64,000 bases of DNA from Alkalimonas mucilaginosa (GTDB lineage Bacteria > Pseudomonadota > Gammaproteobacteria > Enterobacterales > Alteromonadaceae). Position numbers and translations under genes: made by a program. The DNA is taken from the NCBI RefSeq assembly GCF_036327005.1, contig NZ_JAUGZK010000010.1, positions 60,050-124,049 of the forward strand, read 5' to 3'. Shown here in pieces: positions 35,252-44,320 of this stretch. Every line of letters begins with the position of its first letter. Positions within the stretch are counted from its first letter, which is position 1. The notes under the pieces are model-generated. The model was not told the origin of the DNA. It made no database searches and saw only the letters and a list, made by a program, of their open reading frames with translations.

Positions 35252-36200
35252 CCCGCACCGCACAGTACAGCCGATACCAATGTTCCCGGCTAAGTTCTAT
35301 TTGTGTGGCCTGCAGGCAAGCTTGTATCCGTGCCACCGACAAGCTGCCAATCACGGGTTGAATAGCAGCCGGATGCCGTAACAACCAGGCCAATACGATG
35401 GCTTCGGCTGACACCTGGTAGTCAGCCGCTAACTGCTGTACCAAAGTGGCGGTCTTGTGCTCGGCATCCGTTCGGGGCAAGCGCCCCCCGCTAAAGAGTC
35501 CCTGAGCCAGACTTCCCCAGGCTTGCAGTTGGATATCCCTGAGCTGACAAAACTCTACCGTCCCAGCCGAGAAGTGGCACTGACTGCCTGCTGGCATGCC
35601 AGTGAGAATGGTCTCTTCCAACCAGTGATAATTTGCCAGGCTCATTTCCAATTGATTGGCGATCAATGGTTGCTCCAGCGCCTGCTGCAACCACTGCAGT
35701 TGTGGCCAGGCCATATTCGATACCCCAAAAGCCCGTACTTTGCCCTGAGCATGCAAATCGGAAAAAACAGCAGCAACTTCTCTGGGTTGCATCAAGGGAT
35801 CTGGCCGGTGCAGCAGCAACAGATCCAGATAATCACACCCCAGTCGTTGCAGGCTCGCATCCACACTTTGCCGGATGTGCGCCGCAGAGAAATCGTAATA
35901 GCCTGGTTGCTCACTGGTTGCCAGCCGAATGCCACACTTGCTCTGGATAAACAACTGCTCACGTTCAATACCAGACTGCCGTAGATAATCGCCAAACACC
36001 CGCTCAGATTTACCTAAGGTGTAAATATCGGCATGATCAAAGCAAGTGATACCGCCCTCAATGGCTGCATCCAAAGCACTGAAAGCGCGCTGATGCTGCA
36101 ATGCGGTTGTAGCGCCACGATCCCAATCACCACCAAGCTGCATGCAGCCAAACACCAGACGGCTGGCTGCTGGAAAATGAGCCTGCAAAGGAAACTGCAT
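35235..36200 (-). CDS. aldo/keto reductase (YdhF-like)
   Basis: A 321-residue TIM-barrel oxidoreductase. The catalytic tyrosine is in CFDHADIYTLGKSE, the lysine in IQSKCGI and the histidine in LLLHRPDPLM. VRAFGVSN and a C-terminal NADPH site (PVIGSLSVARIQAC) follow. It resembles E. coli YdhF. The start at 36200 is chosen by alignment with YdhF; GGA lies 8 bases upstream, and in-frame upstream ATGs encode an odd hydrophobic leader. The substrate is unknown. It is divergent from the SLC13 transporter. Confidence 0.87.
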   Translation of the reverse strand: MQFPLQAHFPAASRLVFGCMQLGGDWDRGATTALQHQRAFSALDAAIEGGITCFDHADIYTLGKSERVFGDYLRQSGIEREQLFIQSKCGIRLATSEQPGYYDFSAAHIRQSVDASLQRLGCDYLDLLLLHRPDPLMQPREVAAVFSDLHAQGKVRAFGVSNMAWPQLQWLQQALEQPLIANQLEMSLANYHWLEETILTGMPAGSQCHFSAGTVEFCQLRDIQLQAWGSLAQGLFSGGRLPRTDAEHKTATLVQQLAADYQVSAEAIVLAWLLRHPAAIQPVIGSLSVARIQACLQATQIELSREHWYRLYCAVRGQALP

Positions 36201-36312
36201 AAAAAAATCCAGAAAAGCAACACAGACTTTCAGTATATACCCAAACATAATTGCGAATACAGTGTCTGCCACCTAGACTTGGCTTTATAACTCTTTCATT
36301 CACAGCGCTTTT

Positions 36313-37752
36313 ATGACCAGCAAAAATACCCGCTATTTGCTTCCTTTGTTAGCTGGGCCGCTAAGCTTTCTGTTACTTAGCAGTCTGGAAATTCCCTTTA
36401 CCGGTATGAGTCAGCACGCCTGGCTGATGGCAGCCTTAACACTTTGGATGGCAATCTGGTGGATCAGTGAAGCGGTGCCCATCCCGGTGACCTCTTTGCT
36501 GCCCATCGTGTTAGTGCCATTGCTTGGGTTGGACGCGCTTGGTGCTGTGACAGCACACTACGCCCATCCGCTGATATTTTTATTCCTGGGCGGCTTCCTA
36601 CTGTCGATTGCGATGGAGCGTTGGGAGCTGCACAAACGCATAGCCCTGCATGTGATGTTGATTGTAGGTAGCAAGCCAAGCCAGCAAATTGCCGGCCTGA
36701 TGGTGGTCACTGCTTTCCTCTCGATGTGGATGTCAAACACTGCAACTTCCGTCATGATGCTGCCGATTGCTCTGTCCATTCTGGCCTTGCAACAATCAGC
36801 AGCCAGTAAGGAGCAAGGATTTGACACCGCCATCATGCTGGCCATTGCCTACTCTGCCAGTATTGGCGGCATTGCCACTTTGATAGGGACCCCTCCCAAT
36901 GCCCTGTTGGCTGCTTACCTGCAAAGCAACTACGACATTCAAATTGGCTTCGCTCGCTGGATGTTGATCGGGGTACCTATTGCGTCCTGTTTGCTGTTAT
37001 TGTGCTGGTTTTGGCTAACCAAGCTTTCTTTTCAGTTGGATAAAGTGGCGTTAACCGATACCAAGGCGCTGTATCAACAGGAGTTGCAGCAACTTGGCCC
37101 TATGTCTGGTGGAGAAAAGCGTGTGATGGCGATCTTTTTATTCGCCGCCATCGGCTGGATCTCACGTGAGTTTGTCCAAGGCCGAACCGGCTTGCCGATT
37201 GACGACACCATCATCGCCATCACAGCCGCAACCTTATTGTTTATCCTGCCCGTCAACTGGAGAAGCGGACAACGTATTTTGCAATGGGAAGATACCAAAA
37301 AGCTGCCCTGGGGCATTTTATTACTGTTTGGTGGAGGTTTGGCGCTAGCCGGGCAAATTCAAAAATCTGGCCTGGCAGATTTTATTGCTTTGCAAGTCAG
37401 TGGCCTGGACGGTATTTCTATCTTGCTGTTGGTCTTGCTGGTCACCAGCATTATTATCTTTTTAACTGAAGTCACCAGCAATACTGCGACAGCAGCAGGC
37501 TTTCTCCCCTTGCTCGGGCCCGTTGCACTGGCACTGGATACCAGTGTCGCCATGCTGGTGGTGCCGGCAGCACTGGCAGCCAGTTGCGCCTTTATGATGC
37601 CAGTGGCCACCCCACCCAATGCCATTGTCTTTGCTTCGGGTAAGCTGAAAATCATTGATATGGTGAAAGCCGGCTTTGCACTGAACCTGCTGGCGATTGT
37701 GGTGATAACGCTGTTTTGTTATTGGCTGGTGGAAGTTATATTTAGCTTTTAA
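36313..37752 (+). CDS. SLC13/DASS family sodium:dicarboxylate or sulfate symporter
   Basis: A 479-residue inner-membrane carrier with 11-12 hydrophobic segments. Both SNT motifs of the DASS family are present, WMSNTATSVMMLP and EVTSNTATAAGFLP, each followed later by a substrate loop (TLIGTPPNALL and PVATPPNAIVF). These form the sodium- and carboxylate-binding site of proteins such as VcINDY. Likely substrates are C4-dicarboxylates, citrate or sulfate. No regulator or metabolic partner is adjacent. Confidence 0.92.
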   Translation: MTSKNTRYLLPLLAGPLSFLLLSSLEIPFTGMSQHAWLMAALTLWMAIWWISEAVPIPVTSLLPIVLVPLLGLDALGAVTAHYAHPLIFLFLGGFLLSIAMERWELHKRIALHVMLIVGSKPSQQIAGLMVVTAFLSMWMSNTATSVMMLPIALSILALQQSAASKEQGFDTAIMLAIAYSASIGGIATLIGTPPNALLAAYLQSNYDIQIGFARWMLIGVPIASCLLLLCWFWLTKLSFQLDKVALTDTKALYQQELQQLGPMSGGEKRVMAIFLFAAIGWISREFVQGRTGLPIDDTIIAITAATLLFILPVNWRSGQRILQWEDTKKLPWGILLLFGGGLALAGQIQKSGLADFIALQVSGLDGISILLLVLLVTSIIIFLTEVTSNTATAAGFLPLLGPVALALDTSVAMLVVPAALAASCAFMMPVATPPNAIVFASGKLKIIDMVKAGFALNLLAIVVITLFCYWLVEVIFSF

Positions 37753-37791
37753 CCGCTGAGCAGCGGGCGGTAACTCATAGAGTCCAACCAA

Positions 37792-37817
37792 AGACTGGCT
37801 GCTTCTGCAGCCAGTCT
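37792..37817 (+). terminator. hairpin between convergent SLC13 and pectate lyase genes
   Basis: A perfect 11-bp stem (AGACTGGCTGC / GCAGCCAGTCT) with a TTCT loop. A second inverted repeat (GAGCAAG / CTTGCTC) lies at about 37834-37854. Neither has a T-run; together they may end transcription from both sides. Confidence 0.5.
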
Positions 37818-37866
37818 GGTACAACCCAGGCCCGAGCAAGCGTATGCCTTGCTCATCCGGATGTTA

Positions 37867-39780
37867 TCAAGGGTTGTACTCGATGGCACCGATGTCTGGT
37901 GCTGCACCACTATAGCTCAGGCCAATATTCACACCACCATCAACCATAAAGCTGCCCGATTTGGGCCGCAGCAGATGGGTTACCGGTAAAGATCCATCCG
38001 GCTGACGCGGACTCTTAGCCAAAGCTGTGTTCAAACTTTCAAACATACCACTGGCTGGTGTGCCCTCTTGCCAGCTGTTACCACCTTGCGTGGCACCATT
38101 GGCAATGTCCACACTTCCATTCAGGCTCAGGTTGTTATAAAAAATATGACGCTTACCAGAGCTAGCAGGGTTATTTGGGAATACATAGTTCCGACCATTG
38201 TTAAAAGCGGTGTTATTTAACAGCGTTAACGCCCCGCTGTTATTATTGTGATCAAACCCTTTCGCATTGCCACTGCTGCCAAAATTATCAAAGGCTATGT
38301 TACGAACCACAATATGATCACCAGGATCGTTGTTGCCACCAAGCTTAAAGCCGTTGCCACCGCCCTCGAAATTGCTGGGATGACCAAATACTGCGGCATT
38401 ACCATTACCAAATGCCCAGTTATTTTGTAGCACTATAGGATGAGGAGCGCGCCAAAAATCAAAGCCATCGTCTGAGTTTTCCCATGAGCGGTTGCCATAA
38501 AAGTGGTTGCCAGGCCCAAGATCTAACTGCTTAGCACCAAAACCATCGGCATTATTGCCAACCCGGTTGGTATAAATCGCCGAGTTAAAGTTATGATAGC
38601 TGTCACAATTCATAATCAGGTTGTGTGATGCCGAGCCTCCCAACAGAATACCAGTATCGTAGTTACCATGTGACACCAGTCGCTCCAGCCGATTATGACT
38701 GCCATCAACCCGCAAGCCATTATGACCGGCATAACGGATTGTCAACCCATACAGATGCCAATAACTGGCATTAAGACGTACACCATGAGCGTTGTTTTGA
38801 ATGGTTTGCGGGGTAAAATCCAAAATCGGCCGCTCACCAGGGTATGCATAAACCCGAATCGGATGGCTAGCCGTACCACTGACACTGTTAATACGAATGG
38901 TATCATCGTGGTAATAAACACCACCACGCATCACAATCACATCACCTGGCTGGGCACTGCTGACTGCCCTGTTCAAGGTTGCATAGGGCGAGCCTATAGT
39001 CCCTGAGTGACTGTTATTGCCATTGGGCGCTACATAAAAAGTCCGGCTGCCTGCGGGAATACTAAGATGAGGACTTGGGGTAGGTGCAGATGGCACCAGG
39101 TGGGAAAGATTTTCCACAATAGGTGCTGAACCACTGCACGATGGCTGTGGCAATGCGGCCGACTGACGCTCTATCCAAAGATCGCTTATCGTTACCATTG
39201 CTTCGCTTTCAACACGCAGCTGTAAAAAGGACCTTGCCGTGCCTACGGCTGAGTCCACCACCACCCGCTGCCCGGCAGAGAGGCTATTGACAGTGGCATC
39301 ATAAATACGCGATGCCCCACCATGGGCCGAGTTCGCCTGCCCGGTGGTATTGTTGTCCACATAGATCTGGAATTTCTTACTGCCATTGCCTGAAGTGCCC
39401 TTTACGCAAAAAGAAATACGGTAGGGCTGACCAAGATCCAACACGCCGGTTGTATTAGCAAGCATGTCACTGGATGACGTTTGCACCGTTGGCAAAGCAT
39501 TACCGACACTGAAGCGAGCATTGCCAAAAGTAAACTGATTTCCAGCAACAGACATATTGTTTGAGCCGGCTAAAGCATAATAAAAAGGCGTATTCGAACT
39601 AGCAGTCACTGTTTTGTAACCAGAGCTAAAAAAGTGGTTTGCCCCAGCTGCACTGAAATGTTCCTGCACAGGCAAAGCTGCCCCAGCATGCTGTACTACT
39701 GCAAAAGTACCAGCCAATGATATAACTAAGGGCACCACCCCCAAACCGAATTGGTAGAAAATCTTTGTTAGTTGTCTCAT
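37867..39780 (-). CDS. secreted pectate lyase-like protein, polysaccharide lyase family 9
   Basis: A 637-residue exported protein: signal peptide (to about residue 34), an N-terminal beta-rich domain (about 40-205, possibly carbohydrate-binding), a Pro/Ser linker (SAPTPSP), and a right-handed parallel beta-helix from about 245. Calcium-binding and catalytic positions of family 9 PelL are matched: D412 (ADGFGAK), D437, D438 and D441 (SDDGFDFW), and the base K479 (GNGFKLGG); spacing agrees with PelL D209, D233, D234, D237, K273. It would cleave polygalacturonate by beta-elimination outside the cell. No other pectin genes are nearby. The 269 bp upstream of its start hold no gene. Confidence 0.85.
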   Translation of the reverse strand: MRQLTKIFYQFGLGVVPLVISLAGTFAVVQHAGAALPVQEHFSAAGANHFFSSGYKTVTASSNTPFYYALAGSNNMSVAGNQFTFGNARFSVGNALPTVQTSSSDMLANTTGVLDLGQPYRISFCVKGTSGNGSKKFQIYVDNNTTGQANSAHGGASRIYDATVNSLSAGQRVVVDSAVGTARSFLQLRVESEAMVTISDLWIERQSAALPQPSCSGSAPIVENLSHLVPSAPTPSPHLSIPAGSRTFYVAPNGNNSHSGTIGSPYATLNRAVSSAQPGDVIVMRGGVYYHDDTIRINSVSGTASHPIRVYAYPGERPILDFTPQTIQNNAHGVRLNASYWHLYGLTIRYAGHNGLRVDGSHNRLERLVSHGNYDTGILLGGSASHNLIMNCDSYHNFNSAIYTNRVGNNADGFGAKQLDLGPGNHFYGNRSWENSDDGFDFWRAPHPIVLQNNWAFGNGNAAVFGHPSNFEGGGNGFKLGGNNDPGDHIVVRNIAFDNFGSSGNAKGFDHNNNSGALTLLNNTAFNNGRNYVFPNNPASSGKRHIFYNNLSLNGSVDIANGATQGGNSWQEGTPASGMFESLNTALAKSPRQPDGSLPVTHLLRPKSGSFMVDGGVNIGLSYSGAAPDIGAIEYNP

Positions 39781-40000
39781 CAGTTAACCTCTTGATGGTT
39801 TGACATTACCCAATAAAAAGCACCCTGGCTGAACTCAAATAAGCCATTGGTGCTTGCAGAGTATTAGACACACAAAGAAATAAACCAAAAAGATGAACGC
39901 AATATTTACTAATTTCACGCAAAAGTTTCAATAATGGATGGGAGACAGCAATGTGTCAGGCTGCTAACTAACCGGTGTGTCCTTGCAGCCCCCCGGAAGC

Positions 40001-40028
40001 ATAGGCCTTGTTACAGCATAAGGCCTAT
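40001..40028 (-). terminator. hairpin after the helical-repeat gene
   Basis: A 9-bp inverted repeat (ATAGGCCTT / AAGGCCTAT) with a 10-base loop, 21 bp past the stop codon of the 40050-41117 gene. There is no T-run; a probable operon end. Confidence 0.45.
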
Positions 40029-40049
40029 ATTCTGATGTGATGACGATGA

Positions 40050-41117
40050 TTAAGCCAGGTTCTCAGCAAGTTGCAATTGATAATAGCGATTGCCATTGCG
40101 TTGATCAAAGCCTTGCGCTGCCATAAAGGCTTGTTGCGAAAAATACTCGCACAACTGCTGAGTAGAGTATTCACCTGCGGGATTAAACAATGCAAAACTA
40201 TTCGGCAAGCGCAATACTAACGAAGTTTGCCCCTGCTGCAGCGCTTTGTTTAACACCATGGCGGCTCCCATCTGGAATTGCAAACGGCCCCCAGGATCCA
40301 TGCTTGCTAACAACCAATCGCAATGACTCTGTAAACGCTCCAGACCAGTGTCAATCAGTGCTTGTTCAGCACAATATTGCATCTGCAGACCTATCTGGTA
40401 CAGGAACTCTGGATTACTGCGAATTAGCTGATAGCCGGACGTTAAAAGAAGCGTACCAAGCTCTTTATTACCTAATCGACTTGTACTGCTAAGGAGTGCA
40501 GCAAAAGTCAGATGAGGTACTTCTGCACAGCCTTCATTTCCTTGTAAAAGAGGCTGAGCAGCTTGAATAGCTTCCTGATCGCGTTTTAACGCTACCAGTG
40601 CAGTCACAATAAAGTTTACTTCGCAGGCTGAGCAATCGGCAAAGCGATCTTTCTCCAGGCCGCGACTAATTTGCAGTTGCTGCAAGCAGTCTTCAAATTC
40701 GCCAGCGTATAGATGCATATGGGCACGCATGTAATGGACGGGACGCAAACTAAAACCGGCCTGCTCATAGTGACGATGCATGTTGGTTAGCAACTGTTCC
40801 AACGTTTCACGATTAATCGAATGAAAGCCAACAGCGCACGCAATAACATACTTATATTTCCACAAGATATCCGGCAGAGGGAATTGCTCGGGAAACTTTT
40901 CGCATTGAGCAATACACCAGCCAAAGTTCACCAGAACTTTTTCCGGATGGCCAGAAAATGCCGCGGCTTCCACCAAGGCAATACGACTTTTATATTGTAA
41001 CCCAAGATCATTGCCCTGATCGGCCAGCGAAATAGCCTGCTCGTTTAACCGAATTTTCGCGGGCTCCCCATCCGGTAGGCGACGGGCCTGACTCAACAAT
41101 TCGTTCACTGTGCTCAT
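40050..41117 (-). CDS. helical-repeat (TPR-like) protein, partner of the HSP90-like gene
   Basis: A 355-residue, almost wholly alpha-helical protein with no signal peptide or membrane segment. Helix pairs recur, for example KIRLNEQAISLADQGNDLGLQY, YMRAHMHLYAGEFEDCLQQL and EVNFIVTALVALKRDQEAIQAAQPLL, in the manner of TPR repeats, though no repeat matches the consensus cleanly. Cysteines are frequent in the middle (ADCSACEVNF). AAGGA lies 8 bases before the ATG. It is 22 bp downstream of the HSP90-like gene, so the two are surely co-transcribed. TPR proteins are classic HSP90 partners, which suggests a co-chaperone or client adaptor role (inference). Confidence 0.65.
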   Translation of the reverse strand: MSTVNELLSQARRLPDGEPAKIRLNEQAISLADQGNDLGLQYKSRIALVEAAAFSGHPEKVLVNFGWCIAQCEKFPEQFPLPDILWKYKYVIACAVGFHSINRETLEQLLTNMHRHYEQAGFSLRPVHYMRAHMHLYAGEFEDCLQQLQISRGLEKDRFADCSACEVNFIVTALVALKRDQEAIQAAQPLLQGNEGCAEVPHLTFAALLSSTSRLGNKELGTLLLTSGYQLIRSNPEFLYQIGLQMQYCAEQALIDTGLERLQSHCDWLLASMDPGGRLQFQMGAAMVLNKALQQGQTSLVLRLPNSFALFNPAGEYSTQQLCEYFSQQAFMAAQGFDQRNGNRYYQLQLAENLA

Positions 41118-41139
41118 GCTGTTATCCTTGTCTTATAGC

Positions 41140-42990
41140 TTAGTGCTGGGTTTGGCTAGAACTTACTACATTCAGACTGTTGGCCATCATTGCCACTAAG
41201 CCTTCATTTAAAATTTCCATTTCATGGGCACTCAGCGGAAAGTGCCCCATCAAAAGTGACTGTACATAAATGATCTTTAAACACTTTGCCAACTGCATAG
41301 CATCATCACACTGTATCAGCGACATAACTAAGCTGTGATTGGCATTTAAGCATAACTCTGAAAATGCATAGCTTTCCAACGGCTCAATCACACTATCTAT
41401 GATCTCAGACCAAAGATCGTCGCTTTGCTCCTTATTTTTGGTAGCCGCCCGGATAAAAAACTTTTTCTCACAACTAATATACAAAGCTGGCACTTGCGCT
41501 GGCAGAAATCGCTTAACACTGATATTTGGGCAAACATCATGCATCAACAGTTTTGCTTTGTTAATAAAGCGGGCCAACAGCAACGGATCCAGTTCAGTCT
41601 CGTTCAACTGTGACACTAAACTCTGTGGATCCAATGCTTCTATGTCAGTTTGGCTAAGATGGGCATACAAGGTGAGAATTTCGCGGCAATAGGAATAGCC
41701 AGCATTGATCAGACACTCTTGTTTTGCAGTCGATATCTGGGCAAACTGACGAAAACTGTCAACATGATCAACGAAGCGGATCTTTGGATACTTTTCAAGG
41801 TAGCAAGCCAGGGTCATAGTACCCAGATTTGTTTCAAAAGTAAGGTGAGGCGCAATTTTCAGGCAGAAGTAGTGGTTCTCCAATACCAGTGATTTCAAGG
41901 CCATTTGATGGCAACTGACAAAGTGCTGAAACTTCTCAGGCTCGTTTTCTGCCATACTTACCAGATAACCGATTAACTGCTCTGCCAACTCTTCTTTGGC
42001 TGCCAGTAAGTTTGCATCTTCATACAGCGATTCCCTTGATGCCGTTGGTCGCAAATCATCTGCATTCACAATGGTACGAACAAAGAAAGCCCAATCCGGC
42101 AAAAGGTTTTGGCTGCTTTTGGTGAGCCGCATGCCTTTCAGGTGGATCAGATGCTGCTGCTGATGCTCACTGCTGGTACAGGCGGTAATATAGCCCAACC
42201 CCTGCACCTTCCCAGCCCGGGTCTTTAATGGGATCGTATCAAAAAAAGGTCCCCGAAAATATTTTTCCCCAATCACTATGGCTTTATCTAAAAATGCTTT
42301 ACCCGAATAATCAGACCATAACCAGGGTGCCGGTTGTGGATTAATGCGAAAACCCGTCTCACTGGCAGTATCTAATGTAATGCTATAAGGCAAATAGCTT
42401 GCGTAATACAGCATCCAGCGCTGCAAAGCATTATCGGTGAAGTATTCCTCGCCCTCTGGCTTTGCTGTTAAAATAACCCGTGTTCCGATAGCCATCGACT
42501 GCTCAATGGCTATTACCTGATAAGTCCCATCCGGCCTGCCGGTCCACTGCAGTACCCTATCCGCTTGTTTCACACTGCGGGTTTGTAAGCAAATCGAATC
42601 TGAAACCATAAAGCAAGCCAGCAGCCCAATACCAAACTGGCCGATGTAATCGTGTGTTGGGTTTTCTAAAAACTCTTTCTTTGAGGATTGACCGATAACG
42701 GCTAAAAACTGATGGATCTCATCTTCCGTTAAACCACAGCCATTGTCTTCGATGATGAGCTGCGATGGCTGCTGCTCTGAGCGCTTAGGCAGCAAGGTCA
42801 CCCTGATACTTCCGGGAGCTTCTCCCTCCTTGCTATGATTCTTTCTGGCAGAAATAGCATCGGTGCTATTTTGTAGTAACTCACGGATAAACACTTGAGG
42901 GCCGCTGTATAAATGCTTTGATAAAATATCAATAATGCCAGCAAGGTTTACCAAGAACCTTTGTTCCACTTCAGATGAGGAAGAATCCAT
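41140..42990 (-). CDS. HSP90-family ATPase, divergent HtpG paralogue
   Basis: A 616-residue protein with the HSP90 N-terminal GHKL ATPase: E37, N41 and D44 (RELLQNSTDAIS), IIEDNGCGL (about 79-87), the lid AVIGQSSKKEFLE, and YIGQFGIGLLACFMVSD, all aligning with HtpG. In the middle domain DLRPTASRESLYED holds the conserved SRE arginine that contacts ATP. The C-terminal third diverges from HtpG and shows no recognisable dimerisation signature. The total is near HtpG (624). The start at 42990 is set by AGGG 6 bases upstream; the ATG 6 bases earlier abuts the AGGG. It heads a two-gene operon with a helical-repeat protein. It is not HtpG itself; clients are unknown. Confidence 0.85.
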   Translation of the reverse strand: MDSSSSEVEQRFLVNLAGIIDILSKHLYSGPQVFIRELLQNSTDAISARKNHSKEGEAPGSIRVTLLPKRSEQQPSQLIIEDNGCGLTEDEIHQFLAVIGQSSKKEFLENPTHDYIGQFGIGLLACFMVSDSICLQTRSVKQADRVLQWTGRPDGTYQVIAIEQSMAIGTRVILTAKPEGEEYFTDNALQRWMLYYASYLPYSITLDTASETGFRINPQPAPWLWSDYSGKAFLDKAIVIGEKYFRGPFFDTIPLKTRAGKVQGLGYITACTSSEHQQQHLIHLKGMRLTKSSQNLLPDWAFFVRTIVNADDLRPTASRESLYEDANLLAAKEELAEQLIGYLVSMAENEPEKFQHFVSCHQMALKSLVLENHYFCLKIAPHLTFETNLGTMTLACYLEKYPKIRFVDHVDSFRQFAQISTAKQECLINAGYSYCREILTLYAHLSQTDIEALDPQSLVSQLNETELDPLLLARFINKAKLLMHDVCPNISVKRFLPAQVPALYISCEKKFFIRAATKNKEQSDDLWSEIIDSVIEPLESYAFSELCLNANHSLVMSLIQCDDAMQLAKCLKIIYVQSLLMGHFPLSAHEMEILNEGLVAMMANSLNVVSSSQTQH

Positions 42991-43173
42991 TGTCATCCCT
43001 AAACTTCCATTAACTGTCTTTAGTCATTTAACTTATGATGTGTTAGCGGTCTATTATAACGATAAGCGTTGGCTTGGCAAAAAAATAAGGTTATTCAGCA
43101 TAGGAGCAACAGTGCGGCACCATGCCGACTTTGAAAACAGGCTCGACGGGCATGAACTTAAGGATAGAAAGCA

Positions 43174-43199
43174 AAAAAGCAGCCATTCGGCTGCTTTTT
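43174..43199. terminator. bidirectional terminator after the tRNA cluster
   Basis: An AAAAAGCAGCC / GGCTGCTTTTT stem with an ATTC loop, giving T-runs on both strands. It ends the pgsA-tRNA transcript 9 bp after the last tRNA. The 217 bp between the HSP90-like start and the tRNAs otherwise hold no gene. Confidence 0.92.
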
Positions 43200-43207
43200 A
43201 TGAAATT

Positions 43208-43283
43208 TGGAGCGAGTAACGAGGTTCGAACTCGTGACCTCGACCTTGGCAAGGTCGCGCTCTACCAGCTGAGCTATACTCGC
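43208..43283 (-). tRNA. tRNA-Gly (GCC)
   Basis: A 76-nt cloverleaf with acceptor stem GCGAGTA/TACTCGC, anticodon loop TTGCCAA giving GCC, T-loop TTCGAAC and an encoded CCA end. Last tRNA of the cluster; identical to the copy at 43531-43606. Confidence 0.97.
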
Positions 43284-43314
43284 AAATCTTATTTACTGCT
43301 CTGGTTGCAGTAAA

Positions 43315-43401
43315 TGGTGCCCGGGGCCGGACTTGAACCGGCACGAGGTTTCCCTCGAGGGATTTTAAATCCCTTGTGTCTACCGATTTCACCACCCGGG
43401 C
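43315..43401 (-). tRNA. tRNA-Leu (UAA)
   Basis: An 87-nt class II tRNA with acceptor GCCCGGG/CCCGGGC, a long variable arm (CGAGGGAAACCTCG) and anticodon TAA in loop TTTAAAA between GGGAT and ATCCC. CCA is encoded. It occupies the leuZ position of the E. coli glyW-cysT-leuZ operon. Confidence 0.97.
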
Positions 43402-43428
43402 AGACAACTTGTGTTACGTATCAAACTA

Positions 43429-43502
43429 TGGAGGCGGGTCCCGGAGTCGAACCGAGGTGGACGGATTTGCAATCCGCTGCATGGCCACTCTGCCAACCCG
43501 CC
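43429..43502 (-). tRNA. tRNA-Cys (GCA)
   Basis: A 74-nt tRNA with acceptor GGCGGGT/ACCCGCC, anticodon loop TTGCAAA giving GCA, T-discriminator and encoded CCA. Same order (Gly-Cys-Leu) as E. coli glyW-cysT-leuZ. Confidence 0.97.
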
Positions 43503-43530
43503 AATGTGAGGATGCATTACTTCACGTAAT

Positions 43531-43606
43531 TGGAGCGAGTAACGAGGTTCGAACTCGTGACCTCGACCTTGGCAAGGTCGCGCTCTACCAGCTGAGCTAT
43601 ACTCGC
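43531..43606 (-). tRNA. tRNA-Gly (GCC), second identical copy
   Basis: 76 nt, identical over its full length to 43208-43283, with anticodon GCC and encoded CCA. It is the first tRNA after pgsA. The duplicate at the far end of the cluster is extra compared with E. coli. Confidence 0.97.
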
Positions 43607-43715
43607 ATTGTCCTTCACTGTGCCTGAGCACGTGACGCATTCTACTGGTTTCAGGCATTCAGTCAACAATAAATTGTCACATTGTTGATCGACTGCTTAT
43701 TTTTTTAGCTGCCAG

Positions 43716-44288
43716 TCAGGCGCCCTGCTCTGGCTCGGTACCAAAGTCATTGCGGGACGCATACACATACTGCACCATAGACGTTATCGTCAGTACCGTC
43801 GCAATATACAGCAACCCCCAACTAAGCGGCATAACCCAGCTTAGCCAGGCAGCGGCGGGTTGCCAGATCAGGCCAATCAATGCCAGCATCTGAAAAATGG
43901 TTTTCAATTTACCACTGCCAGAAACCGCCACACTGGCGCGGCGCCCTAACCCGGCCATCCACTCGCGTAAAGCCGAGATAATGATTTCCCGGCTGATCAT
44001 AATCAATGCAGGAATGGTCATCCAAAGCAACTGCATATCCACCGTTACCAAAACCAGTGCCATAACCACCATCACCTTATCGGCCACAGGATCTAAAAAA
44101 GCGCCAAAGGGAGTGGATTGCTCCAGCTTTCGGGCCAGATAACCATCCAGCGCATCAGTGATGGCGGCCAGCACAAACACTAGAGCGGCCCAAAAACGCG
44201 CCGATTCAATCCCTGAATAAAACAACCATAAAAAAACCGGGATCAGCAACAGCCGAAACAACGTCAGAAGATTGGGAATATTGATCAT
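43716..44288 (-). CDS. pgsA: CDP-diacylglycerol-glycerol-3-phosphate 3-phosphatidyltransferase
   Basis: A 190-residue inner-membrane enzyme. The CDP-alcohol phosphotransferase motif is complete: DALDGYLARKLEQSTPFGAF then LDPVADK, with its four aspartates. Several hydrophobic segments frame it. It makes phosphatidylglycerophosphate, the step toward phosphatidylglycerol and cardiolipin. The ATG at 44288 (MINIPNLLTLFR) fits E. coli PgsA and has GAG about 9 bases upstream; the ATG 9 bases earlier directly follows AAAGAG and is less likely. It lies between uvrC and the Gly-Cys-Leu tRNAs, as in E. coli. Confidence 0.95.
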   Translation of the reverse strand: MINIPNLLTLFRLLLIPVFLWLFYSGIESARFWAALVFVLAAITDALDGYLARKLEQSTPFGAFLDPVADKVMVVMALVLVTVDMQLLWMTIPALIMISREIIISALREWMAGLGRRASVAVSGSGKLKTIFQMLALIGLIWQPAAAWLSWVMPLSWGLLYIATVLTITSMVQYVYASRNDFGTEPEQGA

Positions 44289-44320
44289 GCGGGACATCTC
44301 TTTGCTGAATTCATTGTATG

